From Brevundimonas vesicularis NBRC 12165 (GTDB lineage: Bacteria; Pseudomonadota; Alphaproteobacteria; Caulobacterales; Caulobacteraceae), in contig NZ_BCWM01000004.1 in the NCBI RefSeq assembly GCF_001592205.1, positions 1 through 64,000 of the forward strand: a DNA stretch of 64,000 nt, given 5' to 3'. The notes below the pieces were generated by a model. The model did not search any database, was not told the DNA's origin, and saw only the letters and a program-made list of their open reading frames with translations. Below are positions 21,281 to 31,760 of the stretch, piece after piece. The translations under genes were made by a program, and so were the position numbers. Every line of letters begins with the position of its first letter. Positions within the stretch are counted from its first letter, which is position 1.

Positions 21281-22990
21281 ATGAACATTCAAGGATGGGG
21301 CGAGATCGCCCTGACCCTTGGGCTGGCCGTAATGCTCGGCTGGCCCATCGGCGTTTATATGTCGCGCGTCTGGAATGGCGAGCGGACCTGGCTGGACCCG
21401 GTGCTGAAGCCGGTCGAGGCCGTCTTCTACGGCGCCGCCGGCGTCGATCCTAAACGCAGCCAAGGCTGGCTGGGATACGCCGGCGCCCTTTTGGCCTTCA
21501 ACCTGGCGGGCTTTGTGCTGCTGTATGCGATCCTGCGTCTGCAGGGCGTGCTGCCGCTGAACCCGCAAGGGTTCGCAGGCGTGTCGCCGCATCTGGCCTT
21601 CAACACCGCCGTCAGCTTCGTGACCAACACCAACTGGCAGAGCTATGGCGGGGAGGCGACCCTGTCGACCTTCACCCAGATGGTCGGCCTGACGGTGCAG
21701 AACTTCGTCTCGGCGGCGACGGGCGCGACGATCGCGGCGGCCTTGGCGCGGGCCTTCGTCGCCAATCGCGGCGAGGGCGTCGGCAACTTCTGGGCCGATC
21801 TGACCCGCACGACCCTGTACGTCCTGCTGCCCGCCGCCCTGATCCTGGCCGTGGCCCTGTCAGGTCTCGGCATCGTTCAGAGCCTGGCGGCCCATGTGAC
21901 GGCGACCGGCGTCGAGGGCGGATCCCAGACCTTACCGCTGTTCCCGGCCGCCAGCCAGGTGGCGATCAAACAGCTGGGCATCAACGGCGGCGGCGTCTTC
22001 AACGTCAACGGCGCCCATCCGTTCGAGAACCCGAACGCCATCACCAATCTGCTGACCGCCGTGGCGATCAACGTCATGGGCTGGGCGGCCTTCTTCGCCT
22101 TCGGCCGCACGGCCATGGCGGGACGCGACATCCGCGCCCTGGCGGCGGCCGCCCTGATCCTGCTGAGCGTCGCAAGCGCGGCCATGTATGTGATCGAGAC
22201 CCAGCCGGCCCCGGCCCTGGTCGCGGCCCAGGTGGACGCCTCGGTCAATATGGAGGGCAAGGAGGTCCGCTTCGGCGCGCCCGCCTCGACCGTCTGGTCC
22301 GTGGTCACGACCGGCGCCTCGAACGGGTCGGTCAACTCGATGCACGCCAGCTTCATGCCCTTGGGCGGCGGGTTGCAGATGTTCCTGATGCAGTTGGGCG
22401 AGATCCTGCCCGGCGGCGTCGGTTCGGGCATCGCCATCATGGTCGTCATGGCCCTGCTGTCGGTCTTCGTCGCCGGCCTGATGGTCGGGCGCACCCCGGA
22501 ATATCTGGGCAAGAAGATCGAGGCGCGCGAGATCCAGTTCGCCATGATCGCGGTGCTGATCCTGCCGCTGGCCATCCTGGGCTTCACCGCCGTGTCGGCC
22601 GTCTTCCCGGCGGCGCTGGCGGGCCTGCTGAACAAGGGTCCGCACGGCCTGTCGGAGATCCTCTACGCCTACACCTCGGCGGCGGCGAACAACGGCTCGG
22701 CCTTTGCGGGCCTGACCGCCAACGCTCCGTGGTGGAACACGACCCTGGGGCTGGGCATGCTGTTCGGGCGGTTCATTCCGGCCGTCGCCGTCCTGGCCAT
22801 CGCCGGCAGTCTGGTGGTCAAGCCCAAGCTGGCGCCCAGCCCCGGCACGCTGCCGACCGACAATGGCTTGTTCATCGGCCTGCTGATCGGCGTGATTCTC
22901 ATCCTCGGCGGCCTGCAGTTCCTGCCCGCCCTCGCCCTGGGACCGATCGTCGAGCACTTCCAGGTGCTCGCGGCGGTCGCCGGCGCCTGA
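21281..22990 (+). CDS. kdpA: K+-transporting ATPase potassium-binding subunit KdpA
   Basis: Channel-like subunit of the high-affinity K+ pump, binding K+ in a selectivity filter built from four repeats. The 569 residues have about ten membrane segments, with filter loops such as [18 protein letters not shown], the [19 protein letters not shown] segment and [17 protein letters not shown]. Length is typical. It is second or third in the operon, between kdpF and kdpB. Confidence 0.97.
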   Translation: MNIQGWGEIALTLGLAVMLGWPIGVYMSRVWNGERTWLDPVLKPVEAVFYGAAGVDPKRSQGWLGYAGALLAFNLAGFVLLYAILRLQGVLPLNPQGFAGVSPHLAFNTAVSFVTNTNWQSYGGEATLSTFTQMVGLTVQNFVSAATGATIAAALARAFVANRGEGVGNFWADLTRTTLYVLLPAALILAVALSGLGIVQSLAAHVTATGVEGGSQTLPLFPAASQVAIKQLGINGGGVFNVNGAHPFENPNAITNLLTAVAINVMGWAAFFAFGRTAMAGRDIRALAAAALILLSVASAAMYVIETQPAPALVAAQVDASVNMEGKEVRFGAPASTVWSVVTTGASNGSVNSMHASFMPLGGGLQMFLMQLGEILPGGVGSGIAIMVVMALLSVFVAGLMVGRTPEYLGKKIEAREIQFAMIAVLILPLAILGFTAVSAVFPAALAGLLNKGPHGLSEILYAYTSAAANNGSAFAGLTANAPWWNTTLGLGMLFGRFIPAVAVLAIAGSLVVKPKLAPSPGTLPTDNGLFIGLLIGVILILGGLQFLPALALGPIVEHFQVLAAVAGA

Positions 22991-23008
22991 TCCTTCGGAC
23001 ATCCTGAC

Positions 23009-25075
23009 ATGACACAAGTAACTCTGGATCCCCGCGAGGGCGGCCGTGCGTCGCCTCTTGCGGGCGGCCTCTCGGGACAGATGATCGGACGCGCCGTGGG
23101 CGACGCCTTCGTCAAGCTGAACCCCGTCAAGCTGATCAACAATCCGGTCATCTTCACCACCTGGATCGTGGCGCTTCTGTCCACGCTCTCGGCCGCTGCG
23201 GCCATCGCGAGCGGTCAGTCAGCGGGCTTTGCGGTGCAGCTGGCGCTGTGGCTATGGGCCACGGTCCTGTTCGCCAATGTCGCCGAAAGCATCGCCGAAG
23301 GGCGGGGCAAGGCGGCGGCCGATTCCTTGCGCGCCACCCGCGTCACGACCAAGGCCAAGCTGATCGTTGATCCGAAGACCGGCAGCGTGGTCCCGACCAA
23401 CGCCTCGGAGCTTGAAGTCGGGTCGATCATCCTGGTCGAGGCCGGCGACGTGATCGCCTCTGACGGCGAGATCGTCGAGGGTGTGGCCTCGGTCAACGAG
23501 GCCGCCATCACCGGCGAGAGCGCCCCGGTGATCCGCGAAAGCGGCGGCGACCGTTCGGCGGTGACCGGCGGCACGACCGTCGTCTCGGACTGGATCAAGG
23601 TGCGCATCACCGCCAAGCCCGGCTCGACCTTTCTCGATCGCATGATCGCCATGGTCGAGGGCGCGGACCGCCGGAAGACGCCCAACGAGCTGGCCCTGGC
23701 CGTGCTGCTGGCCGGCCTGACCCTGATCTTCCTGATCGCGGTCGTGACCTTGGTGGGCCTGGGCGCCTATTCCGGCGTCGATCTGGACCCGATGGTGCTG
23801 GGCGCCCTGTTCATCACCCTGATCCCGACCACGATCGGGGGCCTGCTGTCCGCCGTCGGCATCGCCGGCATGGACCGGTTGCTGAAGGTGAACGTGCTGG
23901 CCACCTCGGGCCGTGCGGTGGAGGCGGCAGGCGACGTCGACACCCTGCTGCTCGACAAGACCGGCACCATCACCTTCGGCAACCGCATGGCGACCGAAGT
24001 CATCCCGGTTCCGGGCGTGCGCCCCGAGGCCGCCCTGGCCGCCGCCGTCATGGCGTCGCTCGCCGACGAGACGCCCGAGGGCCGCTCCATCGTCGAGCTG
24101 GGCCGCAACGCCGGCGTCTCGGTCGATCAGCCCGCCGGCGCCGTCGCCATTCCCTTCACCGCCGTCACCCGCCAGTCGGGCCTGGACGTCGGCAAGGACA
24201 GCTGGAGGAAGGGCGCGGTCGATGCGGTACTGAAGGATCTGAACCTGACCGACGGCGCGGCCCCGGCCGAGTTCCGCCAGGCCGTGGACCGGATCGCCCG
24301 TTCGGGCGGCACGCCCCTGGCCGTGACCCAGAACGGCGTCCTAGTCGGCGTCATCCACCTGAAAGACGTGGTCAAGCCGGGCGTGAAGGCGCGCTTCGCC
24401 GACCTGCGCCGGATGGGCCTGCGCACCGTGATGATCACCGGCGACAATCCGGTGACCGCCGCCGCCATCGCTTCGGAAGCGGGAGTGGACGACTACCTCG
24501 CCGAGGCCACGCCTGAGGACAAAATGCGCCTGATCAAGGCCGAACAGGCCAAGGGTCGCCTGGTCGCCATGTGCGGCGACGGCGCCAACGACGCCCCGGC
24601 CCTGGCCCAGGCCGATGTCGGCGTGGCCATGCAGACCGGCGCCCAGGCCGCACGCGAGGCCGGCAACATGGTCGATCTGGACAGCGACCCGACCAAGGTC
24701 ATCGAGATCGTCGAGGTCGGCAAGCAACTGCTGATCACGCGCGGCGCGCTGACGACCTTTTCGGTCGCCAACGACGTGGCCAAATATTTCGCCATCATCC
24801 CGGCGATGTTCGTAGTGGCCCTGCCGTCGCTCGGCGCGCTGAACGTCATGCGTCTGCACAGCCCCGAGAGCGCCATCCTGTCGGCGGTGATCTTCAACGC
24901 CCTGGTCATCGTCGCCCTGATCCCGCTGGCGCTGAAGGGCGTCAAATACCGGGCCATCGGCGCCGGCGCGCTTCTGGGTCGCAACCTGCTGATCTACGGC
25001 CTGGGCGGCCTGATCGCCCCGTTCGTCGGCATCAAGCTGATCGACCTGCTCATCTCCGGCCTGGGTCTGGCGTGA
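23009..25075 (+). CDS. kdpB: K+-transporting P-type ATPase KdpB
   Basis: Catalytic subunit that hydrolyses ATP to drive K+ uptake via KdpA. The 688 residues contain the P-type signatures: [10 protein letters not shown] in the actuator domain, phosphorylation motif DKTGT with D316, and the [20 protein letters not shown] hinge motif. Membrane segments lie at both ends. Its stop overlaps by one base the start of a 51-aa peptide gene, rather than leading straight to kdpC as in E. coli. Confidence 0.98.
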   Translation: MTQVTLDPREGGRASPLAGGLSGQMIGRAVGDAFVKLNPVKLINNPVIFTTWIVALLSTLSAAAAIASGQSAGFAVQLALWLWATVLFANVAESIAEGRGKAAADSLRATRVTTKAKLIVDPKTGSVVPTNASELEVGSIILVEAGDVIASDGEIVEGVASVNEAAITGESAPVIRESGGDRSAVTGGTTVVSDWIKVRITAKPGSTFLDRMIAMVEGADRRKTPNELALAVLLAGLTLIFLIAVVTLVGLGAYSGVDLDPMVLGALFITLIPTTIGGLLSAVGIAGMDRLLKVNVLATSGRAVEAAGDVDTLLLDKTGTITFGNRMATEVIPVPGVRPEAALAAAVMASLADETPEGRSIVELGRNAGVSVDQPAGAVAIPFTAVTRQSGLDVGKDSWRKGAVDAVLKDLNLTDGAAPAEFRQAVDRIARSGGTPLAVTQNGVLVGVIHLKDVVKPGVKARFADLRRMGLRTVMITGDNPVTAAAIASEAGVDDYLAEATPEDKMRLIKAEQAKGRLVAMCGDGANDAPALAQADVGVAMQTGAQAAREAGNMVDLDSDPTKVIEIVEVGKQLLITRGALTTFSVANDVAKYFAIIPAMFVVALPSLGALNVMRLHSPESAILSAVIFNALVIVALIPLALKGVKYRAIGAGALLGRNLLIYGLGGLIAPFVGIKLIDLLISGLGLA

Positions 25076-25230
25076 TGCGTCGGGAGGTCTCTCGCATCCT
25101 GCAACTCGTCGTGGCGGTGCTGGTCATCGCCGTGATGTGGGGTGTGGCGACGCTGCAGCAGACCGATCCGCGCACGCGCTCCAACCCCATGGCCATTCAT
25201 CCTGTTCGAATAGAGAAATCCAATGCGTAA
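25075..25230 (+). CDS. 51-aa single-span membrane peptide in the kdp operon
   Basis: Starts at an ATG overlapping the kdpB stop (TGATG) and ends eight bases inside the next gene. The sequence begins [20 protein letters not shown], a basic N-terminus then one membrane span, followed by about 25 polar residues with no known motif. Tight coupling on both sides supports real translation. Function unknown; an accessory Kdp factor is one possibility. Confidence 0.6.
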   Translation: MRREVSRILQLVVAVLVIAVMWGVATLQQTDPRTRSNPMAIHPVRIEKSNA

Positions 25231-25939
25231 ATCCTTCTCCAAGGCCTCGGGCTGCAACGACGCCTGGTTCGCCGCCGCCTGTATTGTCGGTCTCGCCGGT
25301 CTGGGCCTGTGCAGCGAAGCCAAGGCCCAGGACGTGTCGGCTAACGTCGCCGTCACCTCCGACTACGTCTTTCGCGGCGTCAGCCAAACCCAGGAAAACC
25401 CAGCCATCTCGGCCGGCGTCGATCTGACCAAGAACGGTTTCTACGCCGGCGGCTGGGCCTCCAACGTCGATTTCGGCGACGATACGGACGCCGAGGTCGA
25501 TCTGTATGCCGGCTATCGGCCCGAGGTCGCCGGCTATGCGCTGGACTTCGGGGTGATCGGCTATCTCTACGCCGGTCAGCCCGACGGCGCCGATTATGAC
25601 TATGTCGAGCTGAAAGCCGCCGCTTCGCGCACCGTGGGTTCGGCCACCCTGGGCGCCGCCGTCTATTATTCGCCCGACTTCTTCGGCGCGGCCGAGGACG
25701 AGGCGACCTATGCCGAGGTTAACGGCGCGGTCAGCCCTGCCGACAAATGGACCGTCTCGGGCGCCGTCGGCCGTCAGTGGGTCTCGTCGGACCTGGATTA
25801 CACCACCTGGAACCTGGGCGCGGCCTATCAGCTGACCGACAATCTGGCGCTGGACCTGCGTTATCACGACACCGATCATCACGACTTCGGCGACATCTAC
25901 GGCGCACGCGCCGTAGCCACGCTGAAGGCGACCTTCTGA
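25223..25939 (+). CDS. TIGR02001-family outer-membrane beta-barrel protein within kdp operon
   Basis: The 238-residue protein has an N-terminal signal peptide (hydrophobic stretch near residues 12-28, likely cleavage after AKAQ). The mature start is diagnostic of the TIGR02001 family: SANVAVTSDYVFRGVSQTQ followed by NPAISAGVDL and GFYAGGWASNVDF. The rest is alternating beta-strand sequence with aromatic girdles, ending in Phe as outer-membrane barrels do. Family role is not established. The position between kdpB and kdpC, within a tightly packed operon, suggests expression under K+ limitation and possibly passage of K+ across the outer membrane; that is inference. Confidence 0.85.
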   Translation: MRKSFSKASGCNDAWFAAACIVGLAGLGLCSEAKAQDVSANVAVTSDYVFRGVSQTQENPAISAGVDLTKNGFYAGGWASNVDFGDDTDAEVDLYAGYRPEVAGYALDFGVIGYLYAGQPDGADYDYVELKAAASRTVGSATLGAAVYYSPDFFGAAEDEATYAEVNGAVSPADKWTVSGAVGRQWVSSDLDYTTWNLGAAYQLTDNLALDLRYHDTDHHDFGDIYGARAVATLKATF

Positions 25940-25949
25940 GGCGACGACC

Positions 25950-26528
25950 ATGGTCAACCAACTTCGCCCGGCCCTCGTCATGACGGCCCTGTTCACCCTG
26001 CTGCTGGGCCTGGCCTATCCGCTGGCCGTCACCGGGATCGCCCAGGTCGCCTTCCCCGATCAGGCCAACGGCAGCCTGGTGCGCGACCCCGGCGGGCGGG
26101 TCGTCGGCTCGTCCCTGATCGGCCAGCCTTTCGTCGGCGCGACCTATCTGCATCCGCGCCCGTCGGCGGCGGGCGACGGCTATGACGCCGCCGCCTCGTC
26201 CGGCTCCAACATGGGGCCGCTGAACCCGGACCTGATCGCTCGCGTCGCCGAAAGCGCCCAGACGATCCGCGCCGAGGATGGCTCCGGCGTCATCCCCGCC
26301 GATGCGGTGACGACCTCGGGTTCGGGCCTCGACCCGGACGTGTCCCCGGCCTACGCTCGGCTTCAGGCCGCGCGGATCGCCCGCGCCAGAGGCGTTTCCG
26401 TGCAACAGGTCCAGAGCATCATCGACGCGCACATCGAGGGGGGCTTCCTGGGCTTCATCGGCCAGCCGCACGTCAATGTCCTGCTGACCAACCGCGCGCT
26501 GGACGCCCGCTTCGGGGCGGAGGGCTGA
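25950..26528 (+). CDS. kdpC: K+-transporting ATPase subunit KdpC
   Basis: Inner-membrane subunit with one N-terminal membrane span (about residues 10-30) and a periplasmic domain that helps KdpB. The 192 residues include LGLAYPLAVTGIAQVAFP, SSLIGQPFVG, YLHPRPSAAG, SGSGLDPDVSPAYA and the C-terminal LGFIGQPHVNVLLTNRALD, all family-typical. It ends directly against the kdpD start. Confidence 0.97.
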   Translation: MVNQLRPALVMTALFTLLLGLAYPLAVTGIAQVAFPDQANGSLVRDPGGRVVGSSLIGQPFVGATYLHPRPSAAGDGYDAAASSGSNMGPLNPDLIARVAESAQTIRAEDGSGVIPADAVTTSGSGLDPDVSPAYARLQAARIARARGVSVQQVQSIIDAHIEGGFLGFIGQPHVNVLLTNRALDARFGAEG

Positions 26529-29201
26529 TTGCCCGAAACGGCGCCCGAAACGCCCGCGACTTCAGCCGTTCCGCGCCGCAAGCGCGGGCGGCTGAAGGTG
26601 TTTCTGGGCATGTCGCCAGGCGTGGGCAAGACCTATGAAATGCTGCGCGCCGCGCGCCGTCGAAAGGCCGAGGGGCTGGACGTCGTCGTCGGCGTGGTCG
26701 AAACCCACGGCCGCAAGGAAACGATGAGCCTGCTGCGCGGGCTCGACGTCATGCCGCGCGCGCCCATTGAACACCGCGACCGCGCCTTGATGGAGTTCGA
26801 CCTCGACGGCGCCCTGGCGCGACGGCCCGAACTGTTGCTGGTCGACGAATACGCCCACTCCAACGCGCCGGGTTCGCGCCATCCCAAGCGCTGGCAGGAT
26901 GTGGAGGAGCTGCGCGACGCGGGCATCGACGTCTGGACCACGCTGAACATCCAGCATCTGGAAAGCCTGTCCGACGTCATTCTGCGCATCACCGGCGTGC
27001 GCCAGCGCGAGGCGGTGCCCGACAGCGCCCTGACCGGCGCCGACGACATCGAGGTCATCGACATCACGCCCGACGACCTGCGGGCGCGTCTGGCCGAGGG
27101 CAAGGTCTATGTGCCCGAAACGGCGCGGGTGGCGTCCGAGAACTTCTTCAAGATCGAGAACCTGACGGCGCTGCGCGAACTGGCCCTGCGACGCGCGGCC
27201 CAGACGGTGGACGACCAGCTTCTGAGCCACCTGCGCGAGCGGGGCGTGTCGGGGCCGTGGGCGGCGAACGAGCGGATCCTAGTCTTGGTCGGCGGCGACG
27301 CCATGACCGCCTCGCTGGTGCGGACCGGTCGGCGGATGTCGGACATGATGATGGACGCTCCCTGGTCGGTGGCCCATGTCGAGCGGCCCAGCGGATCGCG
27401 GGCCGACGCCCGCTCGGCGGGACGATTGTCCGAGGCCTTCAAGCTGGCCGAGCAGCTGGGCGGACGGCCCGTGACGATCAGCGGCGACGACGTGGTGCGC
27501 GCCGTGCTGGATCACGCCCACCGCAACAACGTCACCCAGATCGTCATCGGCAAGACGCGCGGCGGGCGGTTCGCCGAATGGACCGGCCGGGCCCTGGCGA
27601 CCGAACTGCTGCGCAAGGCCCAGGGCGTCGCCGTCCACGTCGTGACCGAGGGCGATCTGGCCGCGCCCGAATCGGCGGCCAAGTCTGGCGTCCGGGCGGC
27701 GCTGGACTGGCGCGGCTATCCGGCGGGGGCGGGGTTCGTCCTGGCGGCGACGGGCGCGGCCCTATTGCTGGACACCCGGTTCGAGCGGGTCGATCTGGGC
27801 GTCATCTATCTGGCGGCGGTGGTGGCGGCCGGGGTGCTGAACGGGCTGCGGCCTGCGCTGGCGGCGGCGACCCTAGCCTTCCTGACCTACAACTTCCTGT
27901 TCCTTCAGCCGCGCTACAGCTTCCTGATCGGTTCGCCGACTGACTTCCTGACGCTGCTGCTCTTCTGGGGCGTGGCCCTGGGCACAGGCGCCCTGGCGGG
28001 GCGGGTGCGCGAACAGGCCAGAGCCGCCCAGCGGCGCGCCGCCGCCGTCTCGGCCCTGCTGGCCGCCAGCCAGACCCTGTCGGCGGGCCAGGATCGTGCG
28101 ACCACGGCCCGCAGCCTGGCCGAACAGGCGTCAGCCGCCGCCGGCGCGGGCGCCGTCGTCCTGCTTCCCGACGGCGAGGACATTGTGCTGACGGCGGCCA
28201 GCCCAGAGGGCGTGACCCTGGCCCCCGACGCCATGGCCGCCGCCCGCTGGGCCTGGACCCACGGCGAGGTGACGGGCCACGGCACCGGCACCCTGCCGCA
28301 GACCCACTGGCTGTTTCAGCCCTTGCAGGGCGTGCGCGGCCGGGCCGGCGTGGCGGGCATCGACGCCTCGGCCGTGGCGGCGGGCTCGGACGAGGAACGT
28401 CTGGCCATGGCGTTGCTGGACCAGGGCGCCGTGGCGCTTGAGCGTGCCGATCTGGCCAGTCAGGCGCTGGAGACCGAGACCCTGCGCCGCGCCGATCGTT
28501 TCCGCGCGGCCTTGATGAACTCGGTCAGCCATGATCTGCGCACGCCCCTGTCCACCGTCCTGGGCTCGGCGACGACCCTGATCGACTATGGCGCGACCCT
28601 GAAGCCCGAGGTCCGCGACGACCTGCTGCTCAGCATCCGCGAAGAGGCGGAACGGCTGTCGCGCTATGTCGGCGACCTGTTGGACATGACGCGGCTGGAG
28701 GGCGGCGGGCTGAACGTGCGCACAGACTGGGTGGACGTGCGCGATATTCTCAACGCCGCCGCAGAGCGGGTGGCGCGTCGGCTGGGGACCCGTCACGTGA
28801 CCCGCGACTTTCCCTCCCAGTTGAGCCTGGTTCTGTTGGACCAGGGTCTGCTGGAGCAGGCCGTCGTCAACATTCTCGAAAACGCCATCGCCTACAGTCC
28901 CGACGGCTCGACCATCGAACTGGCGGCCTATGAGGATCGAGGCTCGGTCGTCATCTCCATCGAGGACGAGGGCAGGGGAATACCGACCGCCGAGCTGGAA
29001 CGGGTGTTCGACAAGTTCCGTCGAATGGAAGAGTCCACCGACCGATCGAAGGGCGCAGGCCTGGGCTTGGCCATATCCAAGGGATTTGTCGAAGCCATGG
29101 GCGGCCGTATCGCCGCCGCCAGCCCCATCGCCGACGGCAAGGGCACCCGCATTCTGATCAGCCTATCGAAGGCGATCCCGACCCACCGCGACCTGCTATA
29201 G
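26529..29201 (+). CDS. kdpD: Osmosensitive K+ channel sensor histidine kinase KdpD
   Basis: Membrane sensor kinase for K+ limitation, partner of KdpE. The 890 residues comprise an N-terminal KdpD domain with a Walker A-like GMSPGVGKTYEML and ETHGRKET (about 16-225), a universal-stress-type domain (about 245-370), four clustered membrane segments (about 395-500) and a GAF-like region. The HisKA domain has phosphoacceptor H668 in NSVSHDLRTPLS, and the HATPase domain carries ENAIAYSP, DEGRGIP and GAGLGLAI. The start must be the TTG immediately after the kdpC stop, because no ATG or GTG precedes the Walker motif. Confidence 0.96.
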   Translation: MPETAPETPATSAVPRRKRGRLKVFLGMSPGVGKTYEMLRAARRRKAEGLDVVVGVVETHGRKETMSLLRGLDVMPRAPIEHRDRALMEFDLDGALARRPELLLVDEYAHSNAPGSRHPKRWQDVEELRDAGIDVWTTLNIQHLESLSDVILRITGVRQREAVPDSALTGADDIEVIDITPDDLRARLAEGKVYVPETARVASENFFKIENLTALRELALRRAAQTVDDQLLSHLRERGVSGPWAANERILVLVGGDAMTASLVRTGRRMSDMMMDAPWSVAHVERPSGSRADARSAGRLSEAFKLAEQLGGRPVTISGDDVVRAVLDHAHRNNVTQIVIGKTRGGRFAEWTGRALATELLRKAQGVAVHVVTEGDLAAPESAAKSGVRAALDWRGYPAGAGFVLAATGAALLLDTRFERVDLGVIYLAAVVAAGVLNGLRPALAAATLAFLTYNFLFLQPRYSFLIGSPTDFLTLLLFWGVALGTGALAGRVREQARAAQRRAAAVSALLAASQTLSAGQDRATTARSLAEQASAAAGAGAVVLLPDGEDIVLTAASPEGVTLAPDAMAAARWAWTHGEVTGHGTGTLPQTHWLFQPLQGVRGRAGVAGIDASAVAAGSDEERLAMALLDQGAVALERADLASQALETETLRRADRFRAALMNSVSHDLRTPLSTVLGSATTLIDYGATLKPEVRDDLLLSIREEAERLSRYVGDLLDMTRLEGGGLNVRTDWVDVRDILNAAAERVARRLGTRHVTRDFPSQLSLVLLDQGLLEQAVVNILENAIAYSPDGSTIELAAYEDRGSVVISIEDEGRGIPTAELERVFDKFRRMEESTDRSKGAGLGLAISKGFVEAMGGRIAAASPIADGKGTRILISLSKAIPTHRDLL

Positions 29202-29208
29202 AGCGCCC

Positions 29209-29892
29209 ATGTCCGCCGTCCGCCCCGTGATCCTCGTCATCGACGACGAGCCTCAGATTCACCGCTTCCTGTCGCCTGCGCTGGACGCGGCCGGGTATCA
29301 GCCGAAACGAGCGGACAGCGGGCAGGATGGCTTGCGGGGTGTCGCCCTCTGGTCGCCCGATGCGGTCGTTCTGGATCTTGGCTTGCCTGACATGGACGGC
29401 AAGGACGTCCTGAAACGCGCGCGAGAGTTCTACGCGGGACCTATCATTGTCCTCTCGGCGCGGGACCGCGAGGCGGAGAAGATCGCGGCCCTCGATCTGG
29501 GCGCCAATGACTATGTCGAAAAGCCCTTCGGCATCGGTGAACTCCTGGCCCGTCTGAGGGTGAGCATGCGCGCCTCGATTTCCGAGACCATCGGTCCTGT
29601 GACCGCTGGGGACATCTCCATCGACATCGAACGCCGCCGTGTCCGTCGCTCTGGAGAAATCGTCAAGCTGACCCCCAAGGAGTTCGAGGTACTCGCCCAT
29701 CTGGCCCGCCACCACGGCAAGGTCATCAGCCACGGCGATTTGCTCACGGCCGTCTGGGGCGCCGCTCACGTCAACGACACCCAGTACCTTCGCGTTGTGG
29801 TGGGGCAGTTGAGACATAAGCTGGAGGCCGATCCTGCCAGCCCGATATTGCTGCTCACCGAGCCTGGCGTGGGCTATCGGCTGGAAGCCTAA
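29209..29892 (+). CDS. kdpE: Response regulator KdpE
   Basis: OmpR-class transcription factor that activates kdp when phosphorylated by KdpD. The 227 residues comprise a receiver domain with phosphoacceptor D56 (VVLDLGLPDMDG) and the switch lysine in NDYVEKPFG, then a winged-helix DNA-binding domain (LTPKEFEVLAHLARHHGKVI, YLRVVVGQLRHKLE). The ATG lies seven bases after kdpD. It is probably autoregulated through the CCTTATG repeats upstream of the operon. Confidence 0.96.
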   Translation: MSAVRPVILVIDDEPQIHRFLSPALDAAGYQPKRADSGQDGLRGVALWSPDAVVLDLGLPDMDGKDVLKRAREFYAGPIIVLSARDREAEKIAALDLGANDYVEKPFGIGELLARLRVSMRASISETIGPVTAGDISIDIERRRVRRSGEIVKLTPKEFEVLAHLARHHGKVISHGDLLTAVWGAAHVNDTQYLRVVVGQLRHKLEADPASPILLLTEPGVGYRLEA

Positions 29893-30034
29893 TGTGTGCT
29901 TGCTGGCACGCAGCCAGAATCGGCGTTTGGCGCGCAAATGACTTGGCGTCGGTGTTAGCACGACCACTTTAGAGGGGTGCAAAGGCGGGTGGCGCCAACC
30001 GGCGCTCAGATTATTAAAGTAATTCAATGCGTCT

Positions 30035-30124
<90 letters not shown>

Positions 30125-30229
30125 TTGCCGCCGCAGCGGAGGCGGACGCCATAGCAGGCGAACGGGTCATTAACCAAAGCGGAAATGTCTTGGGTCATCC
30201 TGTTTTCGTATTTTTTGCGAGGCGGGTCG

Positions 30230-31078
30230 ATGACGTTTGGACAGGGAGTGCGCGGCGCGCTGATCCTGGGGCTGTTCTCACTGCTGGCCGCCTGTTCCAC
30301 CGTTGGCGGGGCGGGCGTGCGCGGGACCGTCGCTGGGCGCGGCGAGGACCGTCCGCCGGTCGTCAAGGACCCTGCGCCGATCGTGTCAGGGACGATGCGG
30401 CCCTATCAGGTGCGCGGGCGCTGGTACACGCCCAAGGAACAGCCGGATTACGAAGAGGTGGGGATGGCGTCCTGGTACGGCGACGCCTTCAACGGCCGGC
30501 CGACCTCGACCGGCGAGCGGTTCGACATGCATGCCCTGACGGCGGCGCACAAGACCCTGCCTCTGCCCGGTCTGGTCGAGGTGACGAACCTGGAGAACGG
30601 GCGGCGGCTGGTGGTGCGGATCAATGACCGCGGGCCGTTCGTGGACAGCCGGATCATCGACCTGTCGCGCGAGGCAGCGAGCGAACTGGGGATGCTGTCG
30701 CAAGGCGTGGGGCGGGTGCGGGTGCGCTACCTCGGCCGGGCGCCGCAGCAGGGCGGGGGCACGCTGTTGCGGGCCTCGGCACCGACGCCGCGAGGCGTGG
30801 TCCCGGCCAGCACACCTGTCAGCGCGCCGGTTATCGCCCCCTCACCGGTTGCGGTTGCGGAGGTGACGACCTTCTGGGTCCAGGCGGGCAGCTTCTCGGA
30901 TCAGGTCGAGGCCGGGCGAATCGCCGACAGCCTGAGCGGCTGGGTGCGGGCCGATCGGGGCGCGGGGCGGTTCAACGTCGTGGTGGGGCCGTGGGACAGC
31001 GCCAATGCGGCCGAGGCGGCGCGTCAGTCGGTCGTGGCGCGAGGTTATGCGGGCGCCCTGTTGATATCCGGCAGCTGA
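30230..31078 (+). CDS. rlpA: RlpA-type septal lipoprotein (DPBB plus SPOR)
   Basis: Outer-membrane lipoprotein related to RlpA, which in Pseudomonas cleaves naked glycan strands at the septum. Features: signal peptide with lipobox LLAAC (Cys about 23), a double-psi beta-barrel ([20 protein letters not shown] to [17 protein letters not shown]) and a C-terminal SPOR domain ([20 protein letters not shown]). The ATG at 30230 was chosen because GAGGCGGG precedes it and the lipoprotein signal then starts correctly; an ATG 45 bases upstream is in frame. Confidence 0.9.
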   Translation: MTFGQGVRGALILGLFSLLAACSTVGGAGVRGTVAGRGEDRPPVVKDPAPIVSGTMRPYQVRGRWYTPKEQPDYEEVGMASWYGDAFNGRPTSTGERFDMHALTAAHKTLPLPGLVEVTNLENGRRLVVRINDRGPFVDSRIIDLSREAASELGMLSQGVGRVRVRYLGRAPQQGGGTLLRASAPTPRGVVPASTPVSAPVIAPSPVAVAEVTTFWVQAGSFSDQVEAGRIADSLSGWVRADRGAGRFNVVVGPWDSANAAEAARQSVVARGYAGALLISGS

Positions 31079-31127
31079 TCGCGCGCGCGGGCTTGCGCCG
31101 GGCGGCGTCGGCGCGCCATGAAGGCGC

Positions 31128-31760
31128 GTGACCCGTGGACAGTTCATAAGCTTCGAAGGCGGCGAGGGCGCTGGCAAATCGACCCAGGTCGGGCGGCTGG
31201 TCGCGCGGCTGCAGGCGGTGCTGGGCGAGCGCAAGGTGGTGCGCACGCGTGAACCGGGCGGCTCCAGGGGCGCGGAGGTGATCCGCAATCTGGTGGTGGC
31301 CACGGACGCCGAGCCGTGGTCGGCCATGACCGAGACCCTGCTGATGTACGCCTCGCGCTCGGACCATCTGGAGCGGACCATTCGCCCGGCGCTGGCGGCC
31401 GGCGACTGGGTGGTGTGCGATCGGTTCGCCGATTCCAGCCGGGCCTATCAGGGCGCTGGCGGCGGCGTGGCGCAAAGCTTCATCGAACAGATTGACGCGG
31501 GCGTGGTCGGGGACGACCAGCCGGACCTGACGCTGGTGTTCGACCTGCCGGTCGAGGTCGGCCTGGAGCGGGCGTTCGGGCGCGGCCTGTTCGAGACGCG
31601 GTTCGAATCCAAGGGTCTGGAGTTCCATCAGCGGCTTCGCGAGGGCTTCCTGCGCATCGTCGAGGCCAATCCGCAGCGTTGCGTGCTGATCGACGCGGTC
31701 GGATCGCTGGACGAGGTCGAGGCGCGGGTCTGGCAGGCGGTTCAGGACCGGCTGCTGTGA
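31128..31760 (+). CDS. tmk: Thymidylate kinase
   Basis: Phosphorylates dTMP to dTDP for DNA synthesis. The 210 residues have the P-loop FEGGEGAGKSTQ, the TREPGGSRGAEVIR motif, the DRFADSSRAYQGAGGG motif and the LID-region arginines (FGRGLFETRFES). The start is GTG at 31128; a nearby ATG is out of frame. It overlaps holB by four bases. Confidence 0.96.
   Translation: MTRGQFISFEGGEGAGKSTQVGRLVARLQAVLGERKVVRTREPGGSRGAEVIRNLVVATDAEPWSAMTETLLMYASRSDHLERTIRPALAAGDWVVCDRFADSSRAYQGAGGGVAQSFIEQIDAGVVGDDQPDLTLVFDLPVEVGLERAFGRGLFETRFESKGLEFHQRLREGFLRIVEANPQRCVLIDAVGSLDEVEARVWQAVQDRLL

Noticed and set aside
29893-30034. Terminator or small RNA after kdpE
   Set aside because: No convincing stem with a T-run and no recognisable RNA fold besides the tRNA that follows.
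30165-30180. CtrA binding site (TTAACC near rlpA; similar half-sites at 3435 and upstream of hfq)
   Set aside because: Only single half-sites are present; the second TTAA at 7-bp spacing is missing.
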